Positions 51,795-60,483 of a stretch of 64,000 bases of DNA are shown in pieces. The DNA is taken from the NCBI RefSeq assembly GCF_023702125.1, contig NZ_CP098415.1, positions 186,001 through 250,000 of the forward strand, written 5' to 3'. A program made the translations under genes and the position numbers. Source of the DNA: Halorubrum hochsteinianum (GTDB lineage Archaea > Halobacteriota > Halobacteria > Halobacteriales > Haloferacaceae). The notes below the pieces were generated by a model. The model was given only the letters and a program-made list of their open reading frames with translations, did no database searches and had not been told where the DNA came from. How positions within the stretch are numbered: the stretch's first letter is position 1; the number at the start of each line of letters is the position of its first letter.

Positions 51795-52982
51795 ATGATC
51801 ACGGTCGCGCTCGCGGGCAAGCCGAACGCCGGCAAGTCCACCTTCTACACCGCCGCCACGATGGCCGATGTCGACGTCGCGAACTACCCGTTCACGACCA
51901 TCGACGCCAACCGCGGGGTGACCCACGTCCGGACGCGCTGCCCCTGCCTCGACCGCGAGGAGCGGTGCGGCAACGAGAACTGTCGCGACGGGAAACGCTA
52001 CGTTCCGATCGAACTGCTCGACGTGGCCGGACTCGTCCCGGGCGCGCACGAGGGCAAGGGGCTCGGCAACCAGTTCCTCGACGAACTGACGAACGCGGAC
52101 GTGGTGGTGAACGTCGTCGACGCCTCCGGCGCGACGAACGCCGAGGGGGAGCCGGTCGAGGTCGGGAGCCACGACCCGCTCAACGACGTAGACTTCATCG
52201 AGGAGGAGATGGACCTGTGGCTCGCGGGCATCGTCGACCGCAACTGGGAGAGCGTCGAGCGGAAGTCCCGCTCGCCGGACTTCGACCTCGAAGCCGCGCT
52301 GTCGGAGATGCTCACCGGCTTCGGCGCGACCGAGGCCGACGTGGCGAGGGTCCTCCGCGGGTTGGAGTACCCCGACGACCCGAAGGCGTGGACCGACGGC
52401 GACCGCGAGGCGCTCGCGCGGGCGGTCCGCCGCCGCACCAAGCCCATCGTCGTCGTCGCGAACAAGGTCGACGCGGCCCCCGACGGCGCGGTCGGCCGCA
52501 TTCGCGAGGGGACCGACAAACCCGTGATCCCCGCGACCGCCGACGGCGAACTCGCCCTGCGCCGCGCCGCGGAGGCCGGCGTCGTCGACTACGACCCGGG
52601 CGACGAGCCCTTCGAGATCGTCGGCGACGTGTCCGACGAGCAGCGCGCCGGCCTCGACGCGCTCCGCGAGTCGATGGCCGACCACGAGGGGACCGGCGTT
52701 CAGACGGCGCTGAACGCGGCCGTCTACGACCTGCTCGACCGCATCACGGCCTATCCCGTTCAGGACGCCGGCAAGTGGACGGACGGGACGGGGAACGTCC
52801 TCCCGGACGCGTTCCTGCTGCCCGCGGGATCGACCCCGCCCGACCTCGCGTACGCGGTCCACTCGGACATCGGCGAGGGGTACCTCCACGCGGTCGACGC
52901 GCGCGCCTCGCGCCGGATCGGCGAGGACCACGAACTGACGGAGGGCGACGTGATCAAGATCGTCTCGACGGCGGGCCCGTGA
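51795..52982 (+). CDS. ychF: redox-regulated ATPase YchF family protein
   Basis: 395 residues. G1 is AGKPNAGKST near 6-15 (OBG subfamily), G3 DVAGLVPGAHEGKGLG, and G4-like VANKVD near 222; the YchF G4 usually departs from NKxD, so ATP or GTP specificity is open. A Cys-rich insert CPCLDREERCGNENC near 53-67 is an archaeal feature that may bind a metal. The C-terminal TGS domain covers about 310-395. CGCTTTTCGCG 27 bp upstream supports the ATG at 51795; the upstream open frame runs through the repeat element. Confidence 0.9.
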   Translation: MITVALAGKPNAGKSTFYTAATMADVDVANYPFTTIDANRGVTHVRTRCPCLDREERCGNENCRDGKRYVPIELLDVAGLVPGAHEGKGLGNQFLDELTNADVVVNVVDASGATNAEGEPVEVGSHDPLNDVDFIEEEMDLWLAGIVDRNWESVERKSRSPDFDLEAALSEMLTGFGATEADVARVLRGLEYPDDPKAWTDGDREALARAVRRRTKPIVVVANKVDAAPDGAVGRIREGTDKPVIPATADGELALRRAAEAGVVDYDPGDEPFEIVGDVSDEQRAGLDALRESMADHEGTGVQTALNAAVYDLLDRITAYPVQDAGKWTDGTGNVLPDAFLLPAGSTPPDLAYAVHSDIGEGYLHAVDARASRRIGEDHELTEGDVIKIVSTAGP

Positions 52983-53077
52983 CCGGGTCGGGATCTATGG
53001 CGGAGTACGGCCTCCCCGCCGCCGTGCGACCGACAGGCACATCCGGGTCGCCCGAGACGGGCCGGTAGAGAGCGGCA

Positions 53078-53908
53078 ATGCTCGGGCTCGAACACGACTT
53101 CCGGATCGTCGACACCCGCGCGACCCTCGACCCCGACGAGTCGTCGGTCGTCACCCACGGGCGGGACATCTCCCCGGAGCGGCTGGAACGCGAGATGCTC
53201 CAAGCGGGGATCGTCCGCGCCGTCGCGAGCCCCGGCCAGCGACCCCCCGGACGGAGCTACCTCCGCGCGAACAACGCCGTCGCGCGCCTCTCCATCGACC
53301 GCCCGTTCGTCGCGTTCGCCCGCCTCAACGGGCCCCGCGACCCCGGGACGGGCCCCGCGTCGGTCGTCCGGAACCTCCGCGCCGAGCGCGACGACCACCA
53401 CACCCGCCCGGACGACGTCGAGCAGTACTCCTACGACGACCGGTTCCACGGCTTCACGCTCGCGCCCCACGTCGACGGCCTGCCGAACGAGGACGTGCTG
53501 TCGCGGCTGGAGGACGCCGACCTCCCCCTCTTCGTCCACGCGGGCCGCGAGTTCCCGCCCGAGGCGGTCGAGACGGAGCTGCTCGGCTACGACCTCCCGC
53601 TCGTCCTCGGGAGCTTCGGCGGGTACCCGCTGGACGCCGAGCTGATGAATCGGACGCTCGACCTCCTCGACGAGCACGACCGCGTGTACGTCGACACGAG
53701 CGCGGTGCGGTACCGCGAGGTGCTCGAACGCGGCGTGTTGGAACACCCCGACCGCGTCCTCTTCGGCTCCGGCGCGCCCGACGTCCACCCGAACGTCGGC
53801 GTGATGGAGGTGCTCACCCTCGACGTCTCCGAGGACCTGATGGCCCGCGTGCTGGCGAAGAACCCCGCCCGCCTCGTCCCCGCCCTCGCCGAGGGGGCCG
53901 ACGCCTGA
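53078..53908 (+). CDS. amidohydrolase family protein
   Basis: 276 residues, an ACMSD/amidohydrolase-2-like TIM barrel: FVAFARLNGP, FHGFTLAPHVDG, LPLFVHAGREFPPE (metal-site His), LVLGSFGGYP, YVDTSAVRY and RVLFGSGAPDVHP (final Asp). The N-terminal H-x-H pair usual in the family is not evident, so metal binding may differ. Substrate unknown. It follows ychF by 95 bp; a 23-codon frame (52997-53068) bridges most of that gap. Confidence 0.78.
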   Translation: MLGLEHDFRIVDTRATLDPDESSVVTHGRDISPERLEREMLQAGIVRAVASPGQRPPGRSYLRANNAVARLSIDRPFVAFARLNGPRDPGTGPASVVRNLRAERDDHHTRPDDVEQYSYDDRFHGFTLAPHVDGLPNEDVLSRLEDADLPLFVHAGREFPPEAVETELLGYDLPLVLGSFGGYPLDAELMNRTLDLLDEHDRVYVDTSAVRYREVLERGVLEHPDRVLFGSGAPDVHPNVGVMEVLTLDVSEDLMARVLAKNPARLVPALAEGADA

Positions 53909-53983
53909 GGCGGCGGTCCGGGTCGAGGCGCGGTCCGGTCGGAAGCGACGCGCACTTGTTCCGTCACGGCCGACTCGACGCGT

Positions 53984-54463
53984 ATGAGCGACGCAGACGC
54001 CGAGACCGGCGACGCGGACTCCGCCCTCGTCGAGGTCGTCCGCGCGGTCGGCCACGAGAACGTCACCGCCGAGCACGCGAGCACCGTCGAACTCACGACC
54101 GACGACTGGCTCACGCCCGCCGGCGACTGTATCGTCGGCGTCGAGGCGGACCGAACCCCCAGAGATTTCGCCCCCGAGTTCCGCGAGGCGTGTCGGGACG
54201 CGGCCGCGACGATAGAGGCGACGTTCGTCGTCGACGACGGCGACGAGACCCACCGCGAGACCATCGTCGGCCGCGGCGACCCCGGCCTCGCGCTCGTCGA
54301 CGACCGCTCGATGGTCGGGCGCACGAGCGACTACACCGACGACGAGCGCACCATTTTCGTCGACGGAGACGGGGCCGCGGCCGACCTCGACCGCGACCTC
54401 GTGGCGGCGCTGGCCGACGGTGCGAACCTGACGCTCCGGCTCGAAGTGATCCCCGCAGAGTGA
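53984..54463 (+). CDS. DUF371 domain-containing protein
   Basis: 159 residues with the archaeal DUF371 core: VVRAVGHENVTAEHASTVELT, CIVGVEADRTPRDF, ETHRETIVGRGDPGLAL, RTSDY and MVGRTSDYTDDERTI. The first 15 residues are an acidic halophilic extension. The family forms a small beta-rich fold; function unknown. The gene is 75 bp after the amidohydrolase, possibly one transcript. Confidence 0.88.
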   Translation: MSDADAETGDADSALVEVVRAVGHENVTAEHASTVELTTDDWLTPAGDCIVGVEADRTPRDFAPEFREACRDAAATIEATFVVDDGDETHRETIVGRGDPGLALVDDRSMVGRTSDYTDDERTIFVDGDGAAADLDRDLVAALADGANLTLRLEVIPAE

Positions 54464-54492
54464 CGCCATGCGCGACGACCGACGATCTGCGG

Positions 54493-54745
54493 TGCGGTGG
54501 CGCGTGCCTGCGAGCGTGCCGCCGAAGGCGGCCGCGAGGCAGCACGCGCGAGGGAGTCAGTCGCCGAGCGAAGCGACGGCGACTGACGAGGCTGGGGAGG
54601 CGTGAGGTGCTGTGCGGTCGCGGGTGGGACTCGAAGGGGCAGCCGTGAGGCGGACAGAGGCGACGTAAGCACTGGAAGGAGCGAACGAAGTGAGCGACTG
54701 AGGCGCGCAACGAGCGTCCGTCCGCCTCACGGCTGGGGCTTCGGC
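54493..54745 (-). repeat. dispersed structured repeat, copy C (inverted)
   Basis: 253 nt in the 412-bp gap between the DUF371 gene and the 68-residue protein; oriented opposite to copies A and B. Read on the minus strand, the left hairpin is CAGCCGTGAGGCGGAC paired with GTCCGCCTCACGGCTG (16 bp). Hairpin 1 is CAGTCGCC/GGCGACTG around a CGCTTCGCTC loop, and hairpin 2 GCGCGTGC/GCACGCGC with inner GCCGCC/GGCGGC. The rest of the gap has no gene. Confidence 0.85.
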
Positions 54746-54875
54746 AGTCTCGGTCACGGAGCTACTCTCGGCGAAACCGATCACGCACGGCCGAGCGACG
54801 TTACCGAAAACTCCCACCCAATCAGAGCCACAGATTATCCACCAGACATATGTGTTCACTCGGTGAAAAAAGCGT

Positions 54876-55082
54876 ATGAATACGCTGTGGTGGGCCGGAT
54901 CCGTCATAGCCGTGGTCCTCGGCCTCGCCTACGTCGTCCTTCCGAAGAGAATCCACGCGTTCGGATTCGAGTTCCTCCGGCGGTCGTCTTCCGACCGATC
55001 CGAGGAGTCCGACACTCCCGTCTGGCTGTATCGCGGGTTGGGTGTGCTGTTCTTGTGTATTGGTGTAACGGGACTCGTCTGA
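54876..55082 (+). CDS. small two-helix membrane protein
   Basis: 68 residues: helix 1 about 5-23 (WWAGSVIAVVLGLAYVVLP), a polar loop with FEFLRRSSSDRSEESDTP, helix 2 about 49-67 (WLYRGLGVLFLCIGVTGLV). The layout resembles DUF6199-like small membrane proteins, uncertain. ACATATGTG at 54847-54855 is 27 bp before the ATG, a good leaderless promoter. Confidence 0.72.
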   Translation: MNTLWWAGSVIAVVLGLAYVVLPKRIHAFGFEFLRRSSSDRSEESDTPVWLYRGLGVLFLCIGVTGLV

Positions 55083-55109
55083 ACGGTGGTTCAACAGAAC
55101 GTATAACCC

Positions 55110-55709
55110 CTATATCGGCAGTTCCGCGTCCGCGCCGACGACGCGGTCGGGTTCCGCGGGGGCGCGCCAGTCGGTCGTGCGCTCCAACAGCTGGACGACC
55201 ATCTGGCCCGTCACGCCCCAGACCGTGTAGCCGTCGACGTGGAAGTAGTGGACGCGGTGGTCGCCGTACTCCGGGTGGCCGACCCGGCGCTCCGACTCGT
55301 AGTTCGCGGGGTCGGTGAGCGCGTCGACGGACAGGACCGCCACCTCCGCGACCTCCGACTCGTCGGGGATGTACTCGCGGTCGGGCGCGACGCCCACGAA
55401 CGGGCGGACCGCGTACTTGCTCGACGTGCGCGTGTCGTCGATCCGGCCGACGACGTCGACCTCGTCCGGTCGCATCCCGACCTCCTCGTCGGCCTCGCGT
55501 AACGCGGTGTCCGTCAGCGTCCGGTCGATCGGTTCGCGGCCGCCGCCGGGGAAACTCATCTGGCCCGGGTGTTCGCCGAGGTGCGCGGCGCGCTTGGTGA
55601 AGAGGAGGTGGGCCTCGCCGCCGCGAGCGATCACCGGTGCCAACACCGCCGCCTCCCGCCGCCCGGCGAGCGACCGCGGGTTGTGCCGGCGCAGCCCCGA
55701 CAGGTCCAT
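55110..55709 (-). CDS. NUDIX hydrolase, CoA pyrophosphatase type
   Basis: 199 residues. LLFTKRAAHLGEHPGQMSFPGG is the CoA-pyrophosphatase signature, followed by the Nudix box GGGREPIDRTLTDTALREADEEVGM (positions about 72-96, key residues Gly, the READEEVG Glu cluster). It would cleave CoA or acyl-CoA to phosphopantetheine and 3',5'-ADP. The ATG at 55709 is preferred to 55775 because CGTTAACCC (minus, about 55732-55740) lies 27 bp upstream. Confidence 0.9.
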   Translation of the reverse strand: MDLSGLRRHNPRSLAGRREAAVLAPVIARGGEAHLLFTKRAAHLGEHPGQMSFPGGGREPIDRTLTDTALREADEEVGMRPDEVDVVGRIDDTRTSSKYAVRPFVGVAPDREYIPDESEVAEVAVLSVDALTDPANYESERRVGHPEYGDHRVHYFHVDGYTVWGVTGQMVVQLLERTTDWRAPAEPDRVVGADAELPI

Positions 55710-55859
55710 GGGCGAGGTAGGCGACGCGAGGGGGTTAACGTTTCCGCGGATTCCGCCCGCGCGGGACGTGAACATTTAACGGGGCGGCGGAAGCCCCGAA
55801 CGGCGACGCGGCGGTCGGGTTCGGACCTTTTAAGCCCGCGACACCCGCTTTCGGGAGTA

Positions 55860-57335
55860 ATGAGCGACGACGACCAGGAGCTCGGGATCACCGAGTCCAA
55901 GACGCACAACACCGGCGAGTGGTACGCCGAGGTCGTACAGAAGGCGGGGTTAGCCGACTACGGGCCCGAGGGAATGAGCGGCTTCATCGTCACCCGACCG
56001 CGGGCGTACGCGGTCTGGGAGCGGCTTCAGGGCTTCCTCGACGCGAAGTTCAAGGAGACCGGCGTCCAGAACGCCTACTTCCCCCTCTTCATCCCCGAGT
56101 CGTACCTCGAACGGGAGAAGGACATCGTCGAGGGGTTCGACCCCGAGGTGGCGTGGGTCGACGAGGCCGGCAACAAGGAGCTCGAAGAGCGGCTCGCGGT
56201 CCGGCCCACCTCCGAGTCGATCATCACGCCGTACATCTCGCAGTGGGTGCGGAGCCACCGCGACCTCCCGCTGCGCGTGAACCAGTGGTGTTCCGTCGTC
56301 CGGTGGGAGGCGACCGAGACGAAGCCGTTCTTCCGCACGAAGGAGTTCCTCTGGCAGGAGGGCCACACCGCGCACGCGACCCGCGAGGACGCGTGGGAGG
56401 AGACGATGACGCGGCTCGACCAGTACGAGTCCGTCTACGAGGACCTGCTCGCGCTGCCCGTCCTGAAGGGGCAAAAGCCCGATCACGACAAGTTCCCGGG
56501 CGCGGACACGACGACGACCGTCGAGGCGCTGATGCCCGACGGGAAGTCGGTCCAGGCGGGCACGTCGCACCACCTCGGCCAGTCGTTCGCGGAGGCGTTC
56601 GACATCACCTACTCCGACGAGGACGAGGAGGAGCGGACCGCCCACACCACCTCGTGGGGGCTCTCGTGGCGCGCGCTGGGCGCGCTGATCATGACTCACT
56701 CCGACGAGCAGGGGCTCGTCCTCCCGCACACGGTCGCGCCGACGCAGGTCGTCGTCGTCCCCATCTGGCAGGAGGACACGAAAGACGACGTGCTGGAGTA
56801 CGCCGAGGGCGTGGCCGACGACCTCGACGACGCCGGGATCCGCGTCGAGCTCGACGACCGCGACGAGCGCAACCCCGGGTTCAAGTTCAACGAACACGAG
56901 CTGAACGGGATCCCGCTGCGGATCGAGATCGGCCCGCACGAGGTCGACGACGAGGAGCTCACCCTCGTCCACCGCCCGGACGGCGAGAGCGTCGAGGTCG
57001 ACCGCGACGGCGTCGCCGACACCGTCCGAGACCAGTTCGACGAGGTGTACGCCAAGCTGTACGCGGCCGCTGAGGAGACCCTCGACGAGGGCGTGCGCGA
57101 GGCCGACGACCGCGCCGACATCCTCGGGACGCTCGGCCAGCACGGCGGCTACGTGAAGGCCCCGTGGTGCGGCGACGAGGCCTGCGAGGAGCCGATCAAG
57201 GAGCCACTGGCCGCCGAGATCGTGATGGTCCCCTTCGAGGACGACGACCCCATCGCGAACGGCGACGGCGACGAGACGTGCGCGATGTGCGACGACGACG
57301 CCGAGCGTACGGCCTACTTCGCGAAGACGTACTGA
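55860..57335 (+). CDS. proS: prolyl-tRNA synthetase
   Basis: 491 residues, archaeal/eukaryal-type ProRS. Class II motifs: motif 1 region GFIVTRPRAYAVWERLQ, motif 2 YISQWVRSHRDLPLRVNQWCSVVRWE split, with FFRTKEFLWQEGHTAHAT for proline/ATP binding, and motif 3 SHHLGQ...TTSWGLSWR. The anticodon domain (VVVVPIW...) and C-terminal zinc-like domain with CGDEACEE and CAMC complete it. It charges tRNA-Pro. CCTTTTAAGC at 55827-55836 lies 28 bp before the ATG, which settles the start. Confidence 0.97.
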   Translation: MSDDDQELGITESKTHNTGEWYAEVVQKAGLADYGPEGMSGFIVTRPRAYAVWERLQGFLDAKFKETGVQNAYFPLFIPESYLEREKDIVEGFDPEVAWVDEAGNKELEERLAVRPTSESIITPYISQWVRSHRDLPLRVNQWCSVVRWEATETKPFFRTKEFLWQEGHTAHATREDAWEETMTRLDQYESVYEDLLALPVLKGQKPDHDKFPGADTTTTVEALMPDGKSVQAGTSHHLGQSFAEAFDITYSDEDEEERTAHTTSWGLSWRALGALIMTHSDEQGLVLPHTVAPTQVVVVPIWQEDTKDDVLEYAEGVADDLDDAGIRVELDDRDERNPGFKFNEHELNGIPLRIEIGPHEVDDEELTLVHRPDGESVEVDRDGVADTVRDQFDEVYAKLYAAAEETLDEGVREADDRADILGTLGQHGGYVKAPWCGDEACEEPIKEPLAAEIVMVPFEDDDPIANGDGDETCAMCDDDAERTAYFAKTY

Positions 57336-57448
57336 CGGCTCGACATCTGGGAATCGACCCTACCCCCGTCGCGTCCGGCGATTAATCCGCGTTGATCCGA
57401 GTTAACGGAGTTCCGGGTATATAGGGACGGAGCGCGTACGGGCTGGTA

Positions 57449-58576
57449 ATGAACCGATGGATCGCGAGTCTCCTCGTCGCTCTCGTCGCCGCGGCGGTGG
57501 TCGCCGGGGCCGCCGCCGCCGCGCCGGGGGGCGTGGCGACCGCACAGACCGATCCGGGGGCGAACGGGACCGGGAACGAGAGCGGCGCGAACGCGACGGT
57601 CGACCTCAGCCCCGGCGAACGGCTCGCCGGCGTGGTCGGCGTTCAGGGTGCCGAGATCGACGGCGAGGTCGAGTCGCGCGCCTTCGAGGTCGCGCTCCGG
57701 GAGTCGGAGAGCAACGAGAGCCGCGCCGACGTCGTCGCGGACCGACTGAACCGAACCGAGGAGCGGCTCGCGGAGCTGGAGGAACGGCAGCGGGAGCTCA
57801 AGGAGCGGCGCGACGCGGGCGAACTCAGTCAGGGCGCGTACGCCGCGCGGATGGCGTCGACGACCGCCCGGATCGAGTCGCTCTCCCGCGGGCTGAACCG
57901 GACCGCGAACGCGTCCGCGTCCCTCCCGGCCGAGGTCCGCGAGGAGCGCGGCGTCGACGACGAGCGACTAGCGACCCTTCGGGAGCGCGCGGACGAACTC
58001 CGCGGTCCCGAGGTCGCCGCCATCGCCCGCGGCGTGGCCGGGCCGGGCGTCGGGGGGCCGGTGGGACCGGTCCGCCGCGGGCCGCCGGGCAACGGGGCCG
58101 AGCGGGGACCGCCGGGAAACGCCGGCTCCCCGGGGAACGGTCCGTCGGGTGACGGTCCCGGAAACGGATCCGCCGGACCGCCGGGGAACGGGTCGGTCGG
58201 AGCGCCCGGAGCGGGATCAGGTAACGGGTCCGTCGGCGCGCCCGGAGGAAGCGGTCCGCCGGGAGCGACGGGCGGAAACGGCTCTGCCGCCGGGAACGGC
58301 TCCGCCGCCGGGAGCGATTCGGACACCGCGAACGGTTCCGACGCCGCGAACGGATCGGGTCCGCCGGACCGGCCGGGAGACGGCGACGCGCCCGACGGCG
58401 ACTCCGGCAACGGAACGGGCGGTGCCGGCACCGGCGACGGAGCGGACGGGACGGGCCCCGGCGGTTCGAACGGTTCCGGCTCCGACGGAAGGGACGGCGA
58501 CGACACCCGCGCGTCGGTCGAGCGCGTGACGGTCGTCTCGACGCCGCCCCTCGGCGGGCCGAGCCCCAGCGCGTGA
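57449..58576 (+). CDS. secreted coiled-coil protein with Gly/Pro/Asn/Ser-rich tail
   Basis: 375 residues. Signal peptide 1-33, then a helical domain with LNRTEERLAELEERQRELKE (coiled coil, about 105-140), then from residue 205 a low-complexity region of PPGNG, GNGSxGAPG and NGSAAG repeats with many N-x-S/T sequons suited to N-glycosylation. It should lie outside the cell, anchored or released. It resembles a haloarchaeal family I remember as DUF7096, often next to a membrane HTH gene, as here. GGTATATAGG at 57415-57424 is a strong box A 29 bp upstream. Confidence 0.8.
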   Translation: MNRWIASLLVALVAAAVVAGAAAAAPGGVATAQTDPGANGTGNESGANATVDLSPGERLAGVVGVQGAEIDGEVESRAFEVALRESESNESRADVVADRLNRTEERLAELEERQRELKERRDAGELSQGAYAARMASTTARIESLSRGLNRTANASASLPAEVREERGVDDERLATLRERADELRGPEVAAIARGVAGPGVGGPVGPVRRGPPGNGAERGPPGNAGSPGNGPSGDGPGNGSAGPPGNGSVGAPGAGSGNGSVGAPGGSGPPGATGGNGSAAGNGSAAGSDSDTANGSDAANGSGPPDRPGDGDAPDGDSGNGTGGAGTGDGADGTGPGGSNGSGSDGRDGDDTRASVERVTVVSTPPLGGPSPSA

Positions 58577-58645
58577 GCGACGCCGAGCGGTGACCTCGGA
58601 CGGAGGTCGGGCCCGGAGTTCGGCGTGGTGTCGGGTCGGTAACGG

Positions 58646-59944
58646 ATGGGAAGGAATTTCACGACGGCTCTTGTGAGTCCGCCTGTGCAGCGAGCGTCGG
58701 TCGTTCTCGTCGTCGTCGCCCTGATCGGAGCCGCCGGGCTGGCGGTCGGAGCCGGCGGCGCGGGCGCGGTCCCGTTCGAGGGCGGCTTCGCGCAGATGGA
58801 CGTCGAGCCGGACGACGTGTCGATGGAGGTCGCCGTCGAACCGGACGGCGACGCGCGGTGGACCGTCGAGTACCGGATCCGGCTCGGCACCGACGAGGAG
58901 GAGCAGGCGTTCGAGGAACTCCGCGCGGACGTCGAGAACGACACCGAGGCGTACACGAGCCGCTTCCGCGACCGGATGGCCTCGACCGCGGCGACCGCCG
59001 AGGAGGCGACCGGCCGCAACATGACCGTCTCGAACGCGACCGTGACGGCCGAGCGCCGCGAGTTACCGCAGTCGTACGGCGTGTTGACCTACCGGTTCGA
59101 GTGGACCAACTTCGCCGCGGTCGACGGGGACCGCCTGCGCGTCGGCGACGCCGTCGACGGGCTGTTCCTCGACGACTCCTCGTCGCTCATCCTCTCGTGG
59201 CCGGAGGGGTACCGCCTCGCGGAGACGACCCCCGAGCCGAGCGAGGTCCGCGACCGGTCCGTCGTCTGGAACGGCCCGGTCGACTTCTCGGCCGGCCAGC
59301 CGCGGATCACGGCCGCCCCCGCGGGGCCGCTCGCGGGGATTCCGACCGCCGGACTGCTCGCGGTCGTCGGGATCCTCGTCGTCGCCGGCGGAGTCGTCGC
59401 CTACCGCCGCCGGATCGGCGACGGCGGCGAGGGCGGGGGAGTCCCGGCGGCCGGCGCGAGCGGCGCGGCAGCGAGCGACGCCGCAGCGGACGGCGCGGCG
59501 GCGAGCGGCGCGGATCCGGGCGGGGACGAGACGGCGGGCGCGGGAGCGGCCGCGGCGGACGACGACTCAGCCTCTGACGAGGAGGAGGACCCGACCGAGT
59601 CGGAGGACGCGCCCCCGGTCGACAGCGACCTGCTGAGCAACGAGGAGCAGGTGCTTCGGCTCGTCGAGTCGGAGGGCGGCCGGATGAAACAGAAGCGCGT
59701 GGCGGAGGAGTTGGACTGGACCGCCGCGAAGACGAGTCAGGTGGTGACGGGGTTGCGCGACGAGGGCGACCTCGACGGGTTCCGGCTCGGCCGCGAGAAC
59801 GTCCTCTCGCTGCCGGACTACGATCCGGAGGGAGATCCGAGCGCGAACGGGGGCGAGAGCGACGGGGGAGGAGGCGGAGACGACGGCGAAGCCGAGAGCG
59901 GCGGCGACGAACCGGACGGAGCCGGCGCTACCGGGACCGACTGA
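58646..59944 (+). CDS. membrane-anchored helix-turn-helix regulator
   Basis: 432 residues. Signal/anchor, an extracellular beta domain (VSMEVAVEPDGDARWTVEYRIR, YGVLTYRFEWTNF, SWPEGYRLAETTPEPSEV), one transmembrane helix (about 222-247), a long Ala/Asp/Glu linker, and a cytoplasmic winged helix (LLSNEEQVLRLVESEGGRMKQKRVAEELDWTAAKTSQVV split) with an acidic tail. The layout fits haloarchaeal DUF7345-DUF7343 proteins, which could sense envelope state and act on DNA. Start uncertain: a weak box A (AATTTCAC, 58652-58659) favours GTG 58685, giving a compact signal peptide. Confidence 0.8.
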   Translation: MGRNFTTALVSPPVQRASVVLVVVALIGAAGLAVGAGGAGAVPFEGGFAQMDVEPDDVSMEVAVEPDGDARWTVEYRIRLGTDEEEQAFEELRADVENDTEAYTSRFRDRMASTAATAEEATGRNMTVSNATVTAERRELPQSYGVLTYRFEWTNFAAVDGDRLRVGDAVDGLFLDDSSSLILSWPEGYRLAETTPEPSEVRDRSVVWNGPVDFSAGQPRITAAPAGPLAGIPTAGLLAVVGILVVAGGVVAYRRRIGDGGEGGGVPAAGASGAAASDAAADGAAASGADPGGDETAGAGAAAADDDSASDEEEDPTESEDAPPVDSDLLSNEEQVLRLVESEGGRMKQKRVAEELDWTAAKTSQVVTGLRDEGDLDGFRLGRENVLSLPDYDPEGDPSANGGESDGGGGGDDGEAESGGDEPDGAGATGTD

Positions 59945-59980
59945 GCGGCACGGTCGCGGCTCGGGGCCGACCGACGCCGG

Positions 59981-60112
59981 TCACAGGTCCCGAGAGCGGC
60001 CGAGGTGTCGCAGTTCGCCCCCGCACTCGCACTGGCCGGGCGAGTCCGTCCGCCGCCCGCATTCGAAACACTCGTACACTTCTTCTTCGACGTGGTCGGT
60101 CTCTGGTCGCAT
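59981..60112 (-). CDS. rubrerythrin-like zinc-ribbon microprotein
   Basis: 43 residues: an acidic N-terminus, then YECFECGRRTD and QCECGGELRHLG. Four cysteines in C-x2-C ... C-x1-C arrangement look like a rubredoxin/rubrerythrin-like zinc or iron knuckle, matching haloarchaeal microproteins annotated as rubrerythrin-like (DUF7129, from memory). GCTATGTATC (minus, about 60132-60141) is 27 bp upstream of the ATG. Zinc-finger microproteins of this size act as regulators in Haloferax. Confidence 0.75.
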   Translation of the reverse strand: MRPETDHVEEEVYECFECGRRTDSPGQCECGGELRHLGRSRDL

Positions 60113-60410
60113 ATCTGTCGCTACGCGTCCGTGATACATAGCCACACACCTAATATTCCTATGAGTGTATGATCATGTCCGGCCCGAACGGTGGACGAGT
60201 GATCGGATTCATCGACGATAGGTACTATCCGGGCGGGTCGCTGCGGACGAAACGCCGGTGTGCCCACGTGGACCCCGTCCAAGTGGTACGTGTCAGCGGC
60301 GAGCGTTTGAAGAGGTGGACCGGAGACGGAGACCGAGAACCGCGGCCGTGCCGCTTTCCGGACGCAGATCCCTCTCAGAGCTCTTCGACTCGACGCCGTT
60401 CCGTCAGAAG
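60113..60410. other. 298-bp gap before tRNA-Thr
   Basis: CTAATATTCC at 60149-60158 could be a plus-strand box A for an ATG at 60175, but that frame runs on antisense through the tRNA and is Arg-rich. No convincing gene is visible. A minus-strand T-poor region follows the tRNA 3' end. Confidence 0.5.
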
Positions 60411-60483
60411 AGCCGGAGGAGGGATTTGAACCCTCGACCTATTCCTTACGAAGGAATCGCTCTGCCAGCTGAGCTACCCCGGC
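60411..60483 (-). tRNA. tRNA-Thr (CGU)
   Basis: 73 nt. The acceptor GCCGGGG pairs with CTCCGGC (one G-U), discriminator U; D-arm GCTC/GAGC; anticodon stem ATTCC/GGAAT with loop TTCGTAA (anticodon CGT); T-arm GAGGG/CCCTC around TTCAAAT. No intron and no encoded CCA. Unlike tRNA-Trp and tRNA-Leu, it has no tail repeats downstream. Confidence 0.96.

Noticed and set aside
60169-60429. Plus-strand ORF with a nearby TATA
   Set aside because: It runs antisense through tRNA-Thr and its product is Arg-rich, unlike haloarchaeal proteins.
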